In this document: positions 1 to 8,357 of the stretch, piece by piece
How positions within the stretch are numbered: the stretch's first letter is position 1
Layout: each line of letters begins with the position of its first letter
Assembly (NCBI GenBank): GCA_002049795.1
Contig: MUKC01000002.1
Span: forward strand, 1-45,649
Reading direction: 5' to 3'
Source: Desulfobacca sp. 4484_104
GTDB taxonomy: Bacteria > Desulfobacterota > Desulfobaccia > Desulfobaccales > Desulfobaccaceae
Length of the DNA stretch: 45,649 bases
Notes under the pieces: model-generated
Told to the model about the DNA's origin: nothing
The model's database searches: none
What the model saw: only the letters and a program-made list of their open reading frames with translations
Made by a program: the position numbers and the translations under genes

Positions 1-287
1 CGAAGGCCGGCCCGTTGATAGACCCCCATGACCAGCCCTGAGCAATCAACCCCGGAGGGGCTAGCGCCGCCATAACGATACGGAGCTCCCATATAACTCT
101 GGATGGCCTTTTTGATTGCCGTTTCTGAGGCCCGGCGGTCCACCTCCGGGGCCTTAGCGCTCTTGCCGCCGCACCCCGCCACCAGCCCCAGGATCAGGGC
201 CAGAAGGGTCCCTAATTGCCCCCAGTCCTTAAGAAACCGGGCGGCCGGGCGGTACCTCTGGGTCAGTGGTAAGCAGATAGAGTCCAT
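1..287 (-). CDS. NlpC/P60-family lipoprotein (3' end outside window)
   Basis: Probable cell-wall peptidase anchored as a lipoprotein. The reverse strand is open from an ATG at 287 to the window edge (95 codons). The N-terminus has basic residues, a hydrophobic stretch and a lipobox, LVAGC, with the lipidated Cys near residue 39. After a short linker comes the NlpC/P60 signature YRYGGASPSGVDCSGL, with the expected catalytic Cys at residue 82; the His and third residue of the triad lie beyond the edge. The start is supported by GGAGGG six bases upstream, and it means that the gene begins inside the last 59 bases of metG in the +1 frame. Members of this family cleave D-Glu/diaminopimelate bonds of peptidoglycan stems. 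The family call is firm; the exact substrate is unknown. Confidence 0.8.
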   Translation of the reverse strand, partial: MDSICLPLTQRYRPAARFLKDWGQLGTLLALILGLVAGCGGKSAKAPEVDRRASETAIKKAIQSYMGAPYRYGGASPSGVDCSGLVMGVYQRAGL

Positions 288-2145
288 CAGTGCCCTCCGC
301 AGCCAGTACCATCCCCTGGGATTCAATCCCCATGAGCCGGGCGGGCTTGAGATTGGCCACCAGGATAATGGTCTGGCCGATTAAATCTTCTGGCCGGTAG
401 GATCGCCCGATACCGGCCACCACCTGACGGATTTCGCCAACATCTACTTGTAATTTTAATAGTTTCTCTGACTTAGGGATTTTCTCCGCCGCCACAATTT
501 TACCCACCCGTAAATCTATCAGCTTGAAGGTGGACAGATCAATTTCGCTTTTAAAGGCCGGGAGTTTAGATTTTTCAGGACCAGATCCCGTAGTCGGGGG
601 AAAAGTGGCTATGACTTCCAGTCGGGGGAAAAGGGCCACACCCTTTTGCACCGCGCTTCCCATGGGCAATTGCCCCCAGTGTATCAGTTCCGGTAACGGC
701 CTATCCCATAGGGCCGAACCCAATCCCAGTTGCTCGCTCATCTTCTCGGCGCTGGCGGGCATGATCGGCTTGAGCAATACAGTCACATAGCGCAGCACTT
801 CCAGCAGATGGTACAGGACGGTATCCAACCGTGACTGTTGCTCGGGCTGTTTGAACAGCCGCCAGGGCTCCGAGGCGACGATATAGCGGTTGGTCAGACC
901 GATCAGTTCCCACAGCCGCATCAGGGCCTTATGAAATTCCAGCTTAGGGATCAGGTCCAGAAAATCTTGGGCCACCTGAACCGCCGTGTTTTCTACCTCC
1001 AAGTCCCGCGGTTGGGCCGCGCCGGGCGGCGGGACCACGCCCTGGCGATATTTAAAGACCATGGCTACCGTGCGGGCAAAGAGATTGCCCAGATCATTGG
1101 CCAGATCGGCATTGATGCGCCCGATCAGGGCCTCCTCGCTGAACTGGGCATCCAGGCCAAAGACCATCTCCCGCAGGAAAAAATAGCGCACCTGGTCCAG
1201 GCCATAGCGCTCGATCAGATCTAAGGGTTCCACCACATTACCCAGACTCTTGGACATCTTGCCCTGGTCCATCTGCCAGTAGCCATGCACATTGAGATGC
1301 TGGTAAGGGTCAATCCCGGCAGCCTTCAGCATGGTGGGCCAGTAAATGCCGTGGGGCTTCAAAATATCCTTGGCGATCAGGTGCTGACCACTGGGCCAAT
1401 ACTGTTGATATAACGGCTGATCCGGGTAACCCAGGCCGCTGACGTAATTGATCAGAGCGTCAAACCAGACATAGGTCACATAGCGCTCATCAAAGGGCAG
1501 CGGGATACCCCACTTCAGGCGGGCCTGCGGCCGGGAAATACACAGATCTTCCAGCGGCTCCTTTAAAAAGGCCAGCACCTCATTGCGGTAGCGCTCCGGG
1601 CGGATCCAATCCGGGTGCTGCGCAATATAGTCGATGAGCCAGTCCTGGTAGCTGCTCATGCGAAAGAAATAATTGGCCTCCTTGATAAAGATGGGCGCCA
1701 CCTGATGATCCGGGCATTTGCCGTCCACCAGCTCCCGTTCCAGGATAAAGCGCTCGCAGCCATAACAATATAGGCCGCCATATTCACTGAAATAGATATC
1801 TCCGGCCTCATGGACCCGCTGAAGAATCTCCTGGACCACCCGGATATGTTCGGGAGAGGTGGTCCGTAGGAAATGGTCATAACTGATCTGCATCTGATCC
1901 CAGGTCTGGCGAAATTTGCCGCTGACCCGATCCACAAAGTCCTGGACCGACAGCCCCGCAGCTCTGGCGGCCTCAACCACCTTTTCGCCGTGCTCATCGG
2001 TGCCGGTCTGAAAGCGGGTGTCATACCCCAGCAGCCGGTAAAAGCGGGCCAGGGCATCGGCGACAATCGTGGTATAGGCATGGCCGATATGGGGCTCGGC
2101 ATTGACATAATAGATTGGGGTGGTGATATAAAAAGTTTGTACCAT
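229..2145 (-). CDS. metG: methionyl-tRNA synthetase
   Basis: Charges tRNA(Met) with methionine in the cytoplasm. The 638 residues have the class I signatures HIGH (19-22) and KMSKS (296-300). A zinc-knuckle region shows Cys127, Cys130, Cys144 and His147, so the fourth ligand is His rather than Cys and there is one knuckle only. The C-terminal ~110 residues form the EMAP-II/Trbp111-like tRNA-binding domain (FKLIDLRVGKIVAAE through NLKPARLMGIESQGM). Length and domain order are those of the usual bacterial dimeric enzyme. Its 3' end overlaps the NlpC/P60 lipoprotein gene, suggesting co-transcription with it. Confidence 0.97.
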   Translation of the reverse strand: MVQTFYITTPIYYVNAEPHIGHAYTTIVADALARFYRLLGYDTRFQTGTDEHGEKVVEAARAAGLSVQDFVDRVSGKFRQTWDQMQISYDHFLRTTSPEHIRVVQEILQRVHEAGDIYFSEYGGLYCYGCERFILERELVDGKCPDHQVAPIFIKEANYFFRMSSYQDWLIDYIAQHPDWIRPERYRNEVLAFLKEPLEDLCISRPQARLKWGIPLPFDERYVTYVWFDALINYVSGLGYPDQPLYQQYWPSGQHLIAKDILKPHGIYWPTMLKAAGIDPYQHLNVHGYWQMDQGKMSKSLGNVVEPLDLIERYGLDQVRYFFLREMVFGLDAQFSEEALIGRINADLANDLGNLFARTVAMVFKYRQGVVPPPGAAQPRDLEVENTAVQVAQDFLDLIPKLEFHKALMRLWELIGLTNRYIVASEPWRLFKQPEQQSRLDTVLYHLLEVLRYVTVLLKPIMPASAEKMSEQLGLGSALWDRPLPELIHWGQLPMGSAVQKGVALFPRLEVIATFPPTTGSGPEKSKLPAFKSEIDLSTFKLIDLRVGKIVAAEKIPKSEKLLKLQVDVGEIRQVVAGIGRSYRPEDLIGQTIILVANLKPARLMGIESQGMVLAAEGTDGLYLLTTDPEVPPGRPVS

Positions 2146-2252
2146 TACAATTTCTCGTCCAATAGTCCGAAAACCAGCGGGTGAAATATTGTTAGCGATT
2201 GTTAGGCATTGTATAACAGCTTTTCTAACTTACTATCTTTATTTAGATATTC

Positions 2253-2519
2253 TTATATCTCCTCTGAAATCCGGGTGCGCGGTTGGATCGTAGCAATCAA
2301 TATGGTCAAATCGTCTTCTCGGACTTCGTAGATAATGCGCCAGTCGCCCACCCAGGAATAGCGTTGCTCGCGACCCTGAGCCAGCGGTTTGGAAATCAGC
2401 GCCGAATAAGGGTTAAGGGCCAGTTCCTCGAGCCGTTCCTGCATCAGCCGCAAGGGAACCCGCTCTAACCATCCTAAATGCTCGCCGGATTTGATCGAAA
2501 GTTTGATGGTATATCTCAA
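2253..2519 (-). CDS. RelE/ParE-type toxin
   Basis: An 88-residue protein of the RelE/ParE superfamily, which includes ribosome-dependent mRNA interferases and gyrase inhibitors. It begins with a short beta strand (RYTIKLS), has a central helix, a KPLAQGREQRYSWVGDWRII block and the C-terminal strand pattern ILIATIQPRTRI. The segment WRIIYEV followed by a late Arg is typical of RelE/StbE proteins. Its start codon overlaps the stop of the upstream antitoxin by four bases (ATGA), the usual toxin-antitoxin coupling. Whether it cuts mRNA cannot be settled by reading alone. Confidence 0.8.
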   Translation of the reverse strand: MRYTIKLSIKSGEHLGWLERVPLRLMQERLEELALNPYSALISKPLAQGREQRYSWVGDWRIIYEVREDDLTILIATIQPRTRISEEI

Positions 2520-2746
2520 AGCTCGTGTTCCCTTTTAAAATCTTCCCAGTCCAGATATTCTCCCTGTCTGATCTGATCAAAGCCCTCCTGGAAATCGAGC
2601 AGATCTTCCGGGGTAAAATACTCTTCCCGCTGTCCGCCTCGTTGGTAGAAAGCTTCCAGAATCTGAATGAATAAGGTGCCATCCGGTCCGCCCAACACCG
2701 TCCGGAATTTCTCTATCAACAGGTCGTCAGCTTGGAATGTCGGCAT
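2516..2746 (-). CDS. putative antitoxin of the RelE-type module
   Basis: A 76-residue acidic protein directly upstream of the RelE-like toxin, with a four-base overlap. Position, size and acidity fit an antitoxin that neutralises the toxin and represses the pair. The N-terminal ~30 residues may bind DNA, but no clear ribbon-helix-helix or helix-turn-helix motif can be named. The C-terminal half (FDQIRQGEYLDWEDFKREHE) is acidic and likely helical, as expected of a toxin-wrapping segment. The call rests mainly on context. Confidence 0.6.
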   Translation of the reverse strand: MPTFQADDLLIEKFRTVLGGPDGTLFIQILEAFYQRGGQREEYFTPEDLLDFQEGFDQIRQGEYLDWEDFKREHEL

Positions 2747-2822
2747 TATTGTTCTCCCTCGGTTCAGGGTCTATGCAAAGTTCGATGATTTCCATAAGAT
2801 TCTGAAAATTCTTATTTTTCAC

Positions 2823-2854
2823 CCTCGCCCTGACCCTTACCCTTACGGGCGAGG
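2823..2854. repeat. hairpin-forming inverted repeat
   Basis: Perfect 8-base arms CCTCGCCC (2823-2830) and GGGCGAGG (2847-2854) enclose a 16-base loop rich in CCTTA units. It lies just beyond the stop of the YkgJ gene. There is no T-run on either strand, so it is better read as a dispersed REP-like hairpin than as an intrinsic terminator, though it could protect the 3' end of the ykgJ message. Confidence 0.45.
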
Positions 2855-2857
2855 CGA

Positions 2858-3277
2858 TTATGATCTGTATGAAGTCAAAGGTTTGGGTCCGGCCACCTTT
2901 TCCCGCCACCACTTGACGAACTCGGCATGATTGCAATCCGGAGCGATGCCCGGACAGGCTTCTTTGGCCAGTTCCAGTTCCTCGGGGTCGGCCAGGATCG
3001 CCGGCAGAAAGGGCCACTCCTGGCAGATCTTGGGTTTCACCGGATGCACCCGACAGCGCCCCTCCTGGTTGAGGATGCACACCCCCTCGGCATTGGTGCG
3101 CAGATTTGGACCGAGCGGGGAAGATTCCACGTATTGACCGCGGAATTCGGCCTCGGACAGATGGAGAAATTCTGCCAACCTGGCAATTTCTGCGTTGCTT
3201 ACCAATATGCCGCCCCGCCCTCGGCAGCATTCGCCGCATTGCTGACATTCAAAAACCGGCCGGGGCGGATCGCTCAT
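2858..3277 (-). CDS. YkgJ-family cysteine-cluster protein
   Basis: A 139-residue protein with the CxxCGECCRG motif near residues 15-20 and further Cys residues in VCILNQEGRCRVHPVKPKIC. This is the UPF0153/YkgJ zinc- or iron-chelating pattern. The biochemical role of the family is not established; members are often cytosolic metal-binding proteins. It lies 5 bases downstream of the phosphofructokinase gene on the same strand and is probably co-transcribed with it. Confidence 0.8.
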   Translation of the reverse strand: MSDPPRPVFECQQCGECCRGRGGILVSNAEIARLAEFLHLSEAEFRGQYVESSPLGPNLRTNAEGVCILNQEGRCRVHPVKPKICQEWPFLPAILADPEELELAKEACPGIAPDCNHAEFVKWWREKVAGPKPLTSYRS

Positions 3278-3282
3278 CTGGA

Positions 3283-4638
3283 TTACACCGAGTTACGGGA
3301 AACCGGATTTTTCATCGGCGGTTGGCCGGTGGATTCGAGCACGCTGCGCCAGAGGGGTTCATCCAGGTGTATCTGCCGACGTTTGCCGACCGCGGACTTG
3401 ATCGGGATATGGACATAGCGATCATGCCAGAGACTGACCAGCATTCCGGTTTTCCCGGCCATTCCGGCATGGACGGCGTTCTGGGCCAGATAGCCGCAAT
3501 AGATGCGATCATTATAATTGGCCGGCATACTGCGAATAATGTAACTAGGATCAATGAATTTCAAGTTAACCTCGATCTGCCGCTGCTTAAAGTAGTCGTT
3601 GATCTGGTCCACCAGGAAACCGGCGATATCGCCGGGCTTGATGTTGCCGGAGGCATCGCGCGGCAACTCCTCTTCCTTAAAGAATTTCTGCCCCGCGCCT
3701 TCGGCCACAATGATCACGGCATGATGACGGTCAACCAGGCGTTTCTCTAAAGCGCATAAAAACCCGTGCTTTCCTTCGAGATCAAAGTCTGATTCCGGGA
3801 TCAGCACAAAGTTGACTTCGCGCAGCGCCAGGGTGGCGTTAGCGGCGATGAACCCGGAATAGCGCCCCATCAGTTTTACCAAACCGATGCCATTGGGAGC
3901 CCCCAAAGCCTCAGTATGGGCGCTGCGAATGGCTTCAGTGGCCATTTCTACCGCGGTATCAAAGCCAAACGACCGGGACACCAGGGCAATATCATTATCA
4001 ATGGTCTTGGGAATGGCAATCACACAGGTGCGTAATTGCCGCCGGGTAATCTCATCGCAGATCAGATCCACCGCCTTTAGCGTTCCGTCCCCCCCGATAG
4101 CAAACAGGATGGTGATATTCAGGCGTTCCAAGGCATCGACAATTTCCCCGATGTTTTGCGGTCCCCGGGAAGAGGACAGAACGGTGCCGCCAAAATTATG
4201 GATATTGGCAACGAATTCCGGGGTCATTTGGACGACATCGTGGCCATATTTGGGGATAAAGCCTTGCAGGCCGTAGCGGATGCCATAAATATGCCGGACC
4301 TGATATAAATAATGGAGTTCTAAGACCAAGGCCCGGATTACATCATTGGTGCCTGGGCACAACCCGCCACAGGTCACAATGGCGCAGTGGATTTTGTTCG
4401 GATCAAAATAAATTTTAGCCCGCGGTCCGGCCAATTCAAAAGCCAAGGGCGGTTGCTCGCTACAATAATTCTCCAAATAATCGAGCGTATCATAGACCAG
4501 AAGCTTATCCTGATCGCCAGTAAACTTAGGAGTGACAATATCACCGCACTGCGAAACTACGTTCAACTTCAGGATCGGCGAATCTACCTTGGGAACCCCG
4601 ATGTTCGGAATTTTAGTATCAAAATGCTCGTAATCCAT
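3283..4638 (-). CDS. 6-phosphofructokinase, group II type
   Basis: Phosphorylates fructose 6-phosphate to fructose 1,6-bisphosphate in glycolysis. The 451 residues include the nucleotide-binding block CGGLCPGTNDVIRAL (~90-104), GGDGT (182-186) and PKTIDND (210-216) with the catalytic Asp. GGDG favours ATP as donor, whereas pyrophosphate enzymes have GGDD; the Lys in PKTIDND is shared by PPi-dependent and group II ATP-dependent enzymes. The combination matches the 'clade X'/plant-type ATP-PFKs. The N-terminal ~80 residues are the extension found in this group. ATP as the donor is an inference from Gly185. Confidence 0.9.
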   Translation of the reverse strand: MDYEHFDTKIPNIGVPKVDSPILKLNVVSQCGDIVTPKFTGDQDKLLVYDTLDYLENYCSEQPPLAFELAGPRAKIYFDPNKIHCAIVTCGGLCPGTNDVIRALVLELHYLYQVRHIYGIRYGLQGFIPKYGHDVVQMTPEFVANIHNFGGTVLSSSRGPQNIGEIVDALERLNITILFAIGGDGTLKAVDLICDEITRRQLRTCVIAIPKTIDNDIALVSRSFGFDTAVEMATEAIRSAHTEALGAPNGIGLVKLMGRYSGFIAANATLALREVNFVLIPESDFDLEGKHGFLCALEKRLVDRHHAVIIVAEGAGQKFFKEEELPRDASGNIKPGDIAGFLVDQINDYFKQRQIEVNLKFIDPSYIIRSMPANYNDRIYCGYLAQNAVHAGMAGKTGMLVSLWHDRYVHIPIKSAVGKRRQIHLDEPLWRSVLESTGQPPMKNPVSRNSV

Positions 4639-4710
4639 AAGCCGCTTACCTTTTTTAAGAGTTTCGAATTTTTAGTTTCGCGGTTTTGTTGCTTTCCCGG
4701 CGGCTGCTCT

Positions 4711-4731
4711 GCACAGGTTGAAAACCTGTGC
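4711..4731. repeat. 21-base perfect palindromic repeat
   Basis: GCACAGGTT-GAA-AACCTGTGC: 9-base arms and a 3-base loop, lying in the 236-base gap upstream of the phosphofructokinase gene. Short GC-rich palindromes of this kind are commonly dispersed REP-like units. No adjoining T-run, so not a clear terminator. Confidence 0.5.
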
Positions 4732-4874
4732 CCCTAGATTTGTTTAACAATCTGATCACCTCTCAGCTTTAATGAGAATTTTGCCAAAAAATCCGGTTGA
4801 TTTACAATAAATTTTTGTAAGTGTCCCCCTAAATCAATAATTGCAACTCAAAACTCAAAACCATACACCAAGTC

Positions 4875-5774
4875 CTACCAAGTTAGAGAGATGGCATCAA
4901 TTTCATCTTTCAGTTCCCGGGTCATCAGCCTCTTAATGGCATCCTGGGGAGAATGGTCTTCATATAAGATACGGTACATTTGTTCGACGATAGGCATCTC
5001 CACGCCCAGCTTGCGGGCCAGATGATAGGCGGCACCGGCGGTTTTGAGGCCTTCGGCTACCATCTGCATGTCCTTTAAGATTTCAGCCAATTTTTTCCCC
5101 TGGCCCAGTTGCAGTCCTACCTGATAATTGCGACTGAGGCCCAGGCCTTCCAGGATGCCGGCCCCCAGAGCCATGACATTTTTCAACGCGCCTCCGAGTT
5201 CCACGCCGGTCACATCATAGCTGGAATAGACCCGCAAGTAAGGGGAAGAGAACAGCCGCTGAATACGAGTAGCCACGGGCCGCGATCGGCTGGCCACGGT
5301 TACCGCGGTCGGTTGGCGATTGGCTACCTCCACGGCAAAACTGGGCCCCGACAACACCGCATAAGCCGTCTCCGGACCCAAAACCTCCCGAACCAGACCC
5401 TCCATGGTCAGCAGCGAATCGGTTTCGATCCCTTTAGTAGCGCTGACCAGAGTCACCCCCGGACTCAGGTGCGGGGCCAGGCTGGTTAATACCTGGCGAT
5501 AGACATGCGAGGGGACCGCCATGATCACATTGTGTTGATCGGTGACCGCCTCTCCCAGGTCATCGGTAAAGGTGATGTGCCGGGAGAGCTTCACTCCGGG
5601 CAGGAAGACCAGGTTTTCATGGCGATCTTGCAGGCTGGCCAGTAATTCTGGTTCAAAGACCCAGAGGCGGATCGAGATCCCCTTGCTACCTAAATGCTGG
5701 GCCAGGGCCGTGCCCCAACTGCCGGCGCCGATAATGGCAACGGTTTTGGGTTCCGACCTCATCGCCCTCCTCAT
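4875..5774 (-). CDS. gpsA: glycerol-3-phosphate dehydrogenase [NAD(P)+], internally shortened
   Basis: Homologue of the enzyme that reduces dihydroxyacetone phosphate to sn-glycerol 3-phosphate for phospholipid synthesis. The Rossmann motif GAGSWGTALA, the ATKGIE motif, SGPSFAVEV and GGALKNV (with the conserved Lys) are present, as is the C-terminal helical region. The protein is only ~299 residues against the usual ~335-345. After ILEGLGL it jumps directly to SRNYQVGLQLGQG, skipping about 47 residues that in E. coli GpsA include NARTALITRGLAEM and AGLGDLVLTC. That block belongs to the substrate-binding half, so activity is doubtful. The ATG at 5774 follows the gyrA stop by four bases; an ATG at 5762 preceded by AGGAGG is an alternative. 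Confidence 0.85.
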   Translation of the reverse strand: MRRAMRSEPKTVAIIGAGSWGTALAQHLGSKGISIRLWVFEPELLASLQDRHENLVFLPGVKLSRHITFTDDLGEAVTDQHNVIMAVPSHVYRQVLTSLAPHLSPGVTLVSATKGIETDSLLTMEGLVREVLGPETAYAVLSGPSFAVEVANRQPTAVTVASRSRPVATRIQRLFSSPYLRVYSSYDVTGVELGGALKNVMALGAGILEGLGLSRNYQVGLQLGQGKKLAEILKDMQMVAEGLKTAGAAYHLARKLGVEMPIVEQMYRILYEDHSPQDAIKRLMTRELKDEIDAISLTW

Positions 5775-5778
5775 CGCC

Positions 5779-8196
5779 TTAGTCCCCTTTTTCCGCCAAC
5801 CGGGCCAGGCTGACGACCCGTTCATCGGGTTCGACATCGATCAACCGCACGCCCTGGGTGACTCGGCCGATCACTGAAATACCCTGGGCTGCCATCCTGA
5901 TGATCTTACCTCGATCGGTTATCAGCATGATCTCATCTTCTTCGGTAACCTGCAGAATCCCCACTACCGGGCCATTGCGGTCGGTGATTCTAAGGGCTAA
6001 CACTCCCAAGCCGCCGCGTCGCGTCAGGCGGTATTCGTCGCTCGGGGTACGTTTGCCAAAACCTTTTTCAGTAACGGTCAGGATGGTCCCGCCATTCCCC
6101 AAAATTTCCATTCCCACCACGACATCATCCTCGGCCACGGTCATGCCTCTGACCCCACGGGCGGTGCGCCCCATATCCCGGACCTCGGTTTCAGAAAACC
6201 GGATAATCTTCCCCTGACGAGTGCCCAGAATCACCTCCCGGCTGCCGTCGGTATAACCCACACTTACCAACTCATCTTCAGGGTCGATCGTCAGGGCGAT
6301 CAGGCCCCCGGTGCGAGGTCGACTGAAACTCATCAGATCAGTCTTCTTGATCATACCTTTTTTGGTCGCCATGATCAGGAAATGTCGGGGGATGAATTCC
6401 CGGATGGGCATGATGGTGGTCAGTTTCTCTTCCGGGCTAAAATTAAGCAGATTGACGATCGCCTTGCCCCGGGAACTGGGACTGCCCACCGGAATTTCAT
6501 GCACCTTGAGCCAATAGACTCGTCCCCAATTGCTGAATATCAGAAAATAGCTATGCATGGAAGCAACATAAAGGTGGGAGACAAAATCGTCGTCCCGGGT
6601 GGACATGCCGGTCCGGCCTTTCCCGCCCCGGCGCTGACTGCGATAAATAGTAAGCGGGTTGCGCTTGATATACCCTAAATGGGAAATGGTGATCACCATA
6701 TCTTCGTCGGCAATCAGGTCCTCCAGGGTCAAGTCCGCGGCTTCGGGAATGATCTCGGTCCGGCGGATATCGCCGTAGCGTTCCTGAATTTCGGTCAATT
6801 CCTCCTCAATCAATTGATAAACCAGGCGTTCATCGGCCAGGATCTGTCGGTAGCGGGCGATATCAGCCAGGATCTGTTCATACTCTTCGACAATTTTTTG
6901 ACGTTCCAGGCCGGTTAAGCGTTGCAGACGCATATCCAGAATCGCCTGGGCCTGGGTCTCGGTCAATTCTAAAGTAGCGATCAATTGCTCACGGGCTACC
7001 GCGGGACTGGCCGCGGCTCGAATCAGGGCGATCACCTGATCCAGGTGATCCAGGGCAATCTTGAGCCCGGCCAGGATATGGGCGCGCTCTTCGGCCTTAC
7101 GCAGCTCGTAGCGGGTCCGCCGCAGGATCACCTCGCGGCGATGGTTGAGGAATTCCCCCAGCAGGTCTTTGAGGGTCAGGATTTCCGGACGATTATTAAC
7201 AATGGCGACCAGATTGATGCCATAGGTAACCTGCATCTGGGTATGCAGGAAAAGCTGGTTCAGGATGGTTTGGGGGATCTCATCTTTCTTGAGCTGAATC
7301 ACCATCCGCATCCCTTCCCGGTCAGACTCATCCCGAATATCGGCGATGCCCTCGATTTTCTTGTCCTTGACTAATTCGGCAATACGCTCAATCAGCCGGG
7401 CTTTATTAACCTGATAGGGCAATTCCTTGATGATCAGACTTTCGCGTCCGCCCCGCTGCTCAATAAATGTACGGGCCCGCAACCGGATGATCCCTTTACC
7501 GGTGCGGTAGGCTTCGGCAATGCCGCTAGCCCCAAAAATAAAGCCCCCGGTCGGGAAATCCGGTCCCGGCATAATCTCCAGCAATGCTTCCAAACTGATA
7601 TTCGGGTTGCGAATCGTCGCCAGCAGCGCAGCGCAGACCTCTTCCAGGTTATGAGGCGGGATGTTGGTCGCCATCCCCACCGCGATGCCGGAGGAGCCAT
7701 TGATCAACAGATTGGGGACCCGGGCCGGCAATACCAGCGGTTCATCCAGAGAACCGTCATAGTTGGGGACGAAATCCACCGTGTCTTTGTCCAGATCCTG
7801 AAGCAACTCCTGGGCCAACCGGGTCATCCGGACTTCGGTGTACCGCATCGCCGCCGGGGCATCGCCATCAATGGAGCCGAAGTTGCCCTGGCCGTCAACC
7901 AGCAGATAACGCAGCGAAAAATCCTGGGCCATCCGCACGATGGCATCATAGACCGCGGCGTCGCCGTGGGGGTGATACTTACCGATGACATCGCCGACAA
8001 TACGGGCCGATTTCTTGTAGGGCTTATTATAGTCATTGCCCATCTCGGACATGGCAAACAAGATGCGCCGATGCACCGGCTTTAAGCCATCCCGGACATC
8101 GGGCAAGGCCCGCCCGACAATGACGCTTAAGGCGTATTCCAGATAAGACTTGCGAATCTCGTCTTCGATGTTGACTTGTACTAAGCGTTTATCCAT
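5779..8196 (-). CDS. gyrA: DNA gyrase subunit A
   Basis: Breakage-and-reunion subunit of DNA gyrase. The 805 residues include the winged-helix segment [17 protein letters not shown] (76-92), catalytic Tyr119 in RYTEVRM, the coiled-coil/dimer region, the GyrA box QRRGGKG and a full six-blade C-terminal domain, so it is gyrase rather than ParC. The position matching E. coli Ser83 is Ala80, while the Asp87 equivalent (Asp84) is kept; alanine there is also found in Mycobacterium tuberculosis, where it is linked to lower intrinsic quinolone susceptibility. gpsA follows on the same strand with a four-base gap. Confidence 0.97.
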   Translation of the reverse strand: MDKRLVQVNIEDEIRKSYLEYALSVIVGRALPDVRDGLKPVHRRILFAMSEMGNDYNKPYKKSARIVGDVIGKYHPHGDAAVYDAIVRMAQDFSLRYLLVDGQGNFGSIDGDAPAAMRYTEVRMTRLAQELLQDLDKDTVDFVPNYDGSLDEPLVLPARVPNLLINGSSGIAVGMATNIPPHNLEEVCAALLATIRNPNISLEALLEIMPGPDFPTGGFIFGASGIAEAYRTGKGIIRLRARTFIEQRGGRESLIIKELPYQVNKARLIERIAELVKDKKIEGIADIRDESDREGMRMVIQLKKDEIPQTILNQLFLHTQMQVTYGINLVAIVNNRPEILTLKDLLGEFLNHRREVILRRTRYELRKAEERAHILAGLKIALDHLDQVIALIRAAASPAVAREQLIATLELTETQAQAILDMRLQRLTGLERQKIVEEYEQILADIARYRQILADERLVYQLIEEELTEIQERYGDIRRTEIIPEAADLTLEDLIADEDMVITISHLGYIKRNPLTIYRSQRRGGKGRTGMSTRDDDFVSHLYVASMHSYFLIFSNWGRVYWLKVHEIPVGSPSSRGKAIVNLLNFSPEEKLTTIMPIREFIPRHFLIMATKKGMIKKTDLMSFSRPRTGGLIALTIDPEDELVSVGYTDGSREVILGTRQGKIIRFSETEVRDMGRTARGVRGMTVAEDDVVVGMEILGNGGTILTVTEKGFGKRTPSDEYRLTRRGGLGVLALRITDRNGPVVGILQVTEEDEIMLITDRGKIIRMAAQGISVIGRVTQGVRLIDVEPDERVVSLARLAEKGD

Positions 8197-8212
8197 TGGG
8201 TTTTAGTTGGTA

Positions 8213-8350
8213 GTTTTCTGTTTTCTGTTTTCTGTAAACTATAAAAAAAGGCAGTTTTAGATTTATTCCTGCGGCTACGATATTACCTAATGCTTGGTAA
8301 CCGTACCTTTGGGCGTTACCCACCTTAACAGAAAACTGATAACCGAAAAC
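8213..8350. repeat. imperfect inverted repeat with TTTTCTG tandem units
   Basis: Three head-to-tail copies of TTTTCTG (8214-8234) face an imperfect inverted copy (CAGAAAACTGATAACCGAAAAC, split here as CAGAAAAC at 8329-8336 and CCGAAAAC at 8343-8350). The ~140-base unit fills the gap between gyrA and the upstream amino-acid-binding protein gene. It looks like a small non-autonomous palindromic element. It codes for no recognisable protein. Confidence 0.4.
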
Positions 8351-8357
8351 CTGCTTC

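Noticed and set aside
1873-2184. Long frames antiparallel to metG and to other large genes
   Set aside because: They mirror GC-rich codons of firmly identified genes and show no protein-family features.
2823-2854. Intrinsic terminator of the ykgJ gene
   Set aside because: Stem is good but the loop is long and no T-run follows on either strand.
8213-8350. CRISPR or tandem-repeat array
   Set aside because: Only three heptamer copies with no spacers; better explained as the arm of an inverted repeat.
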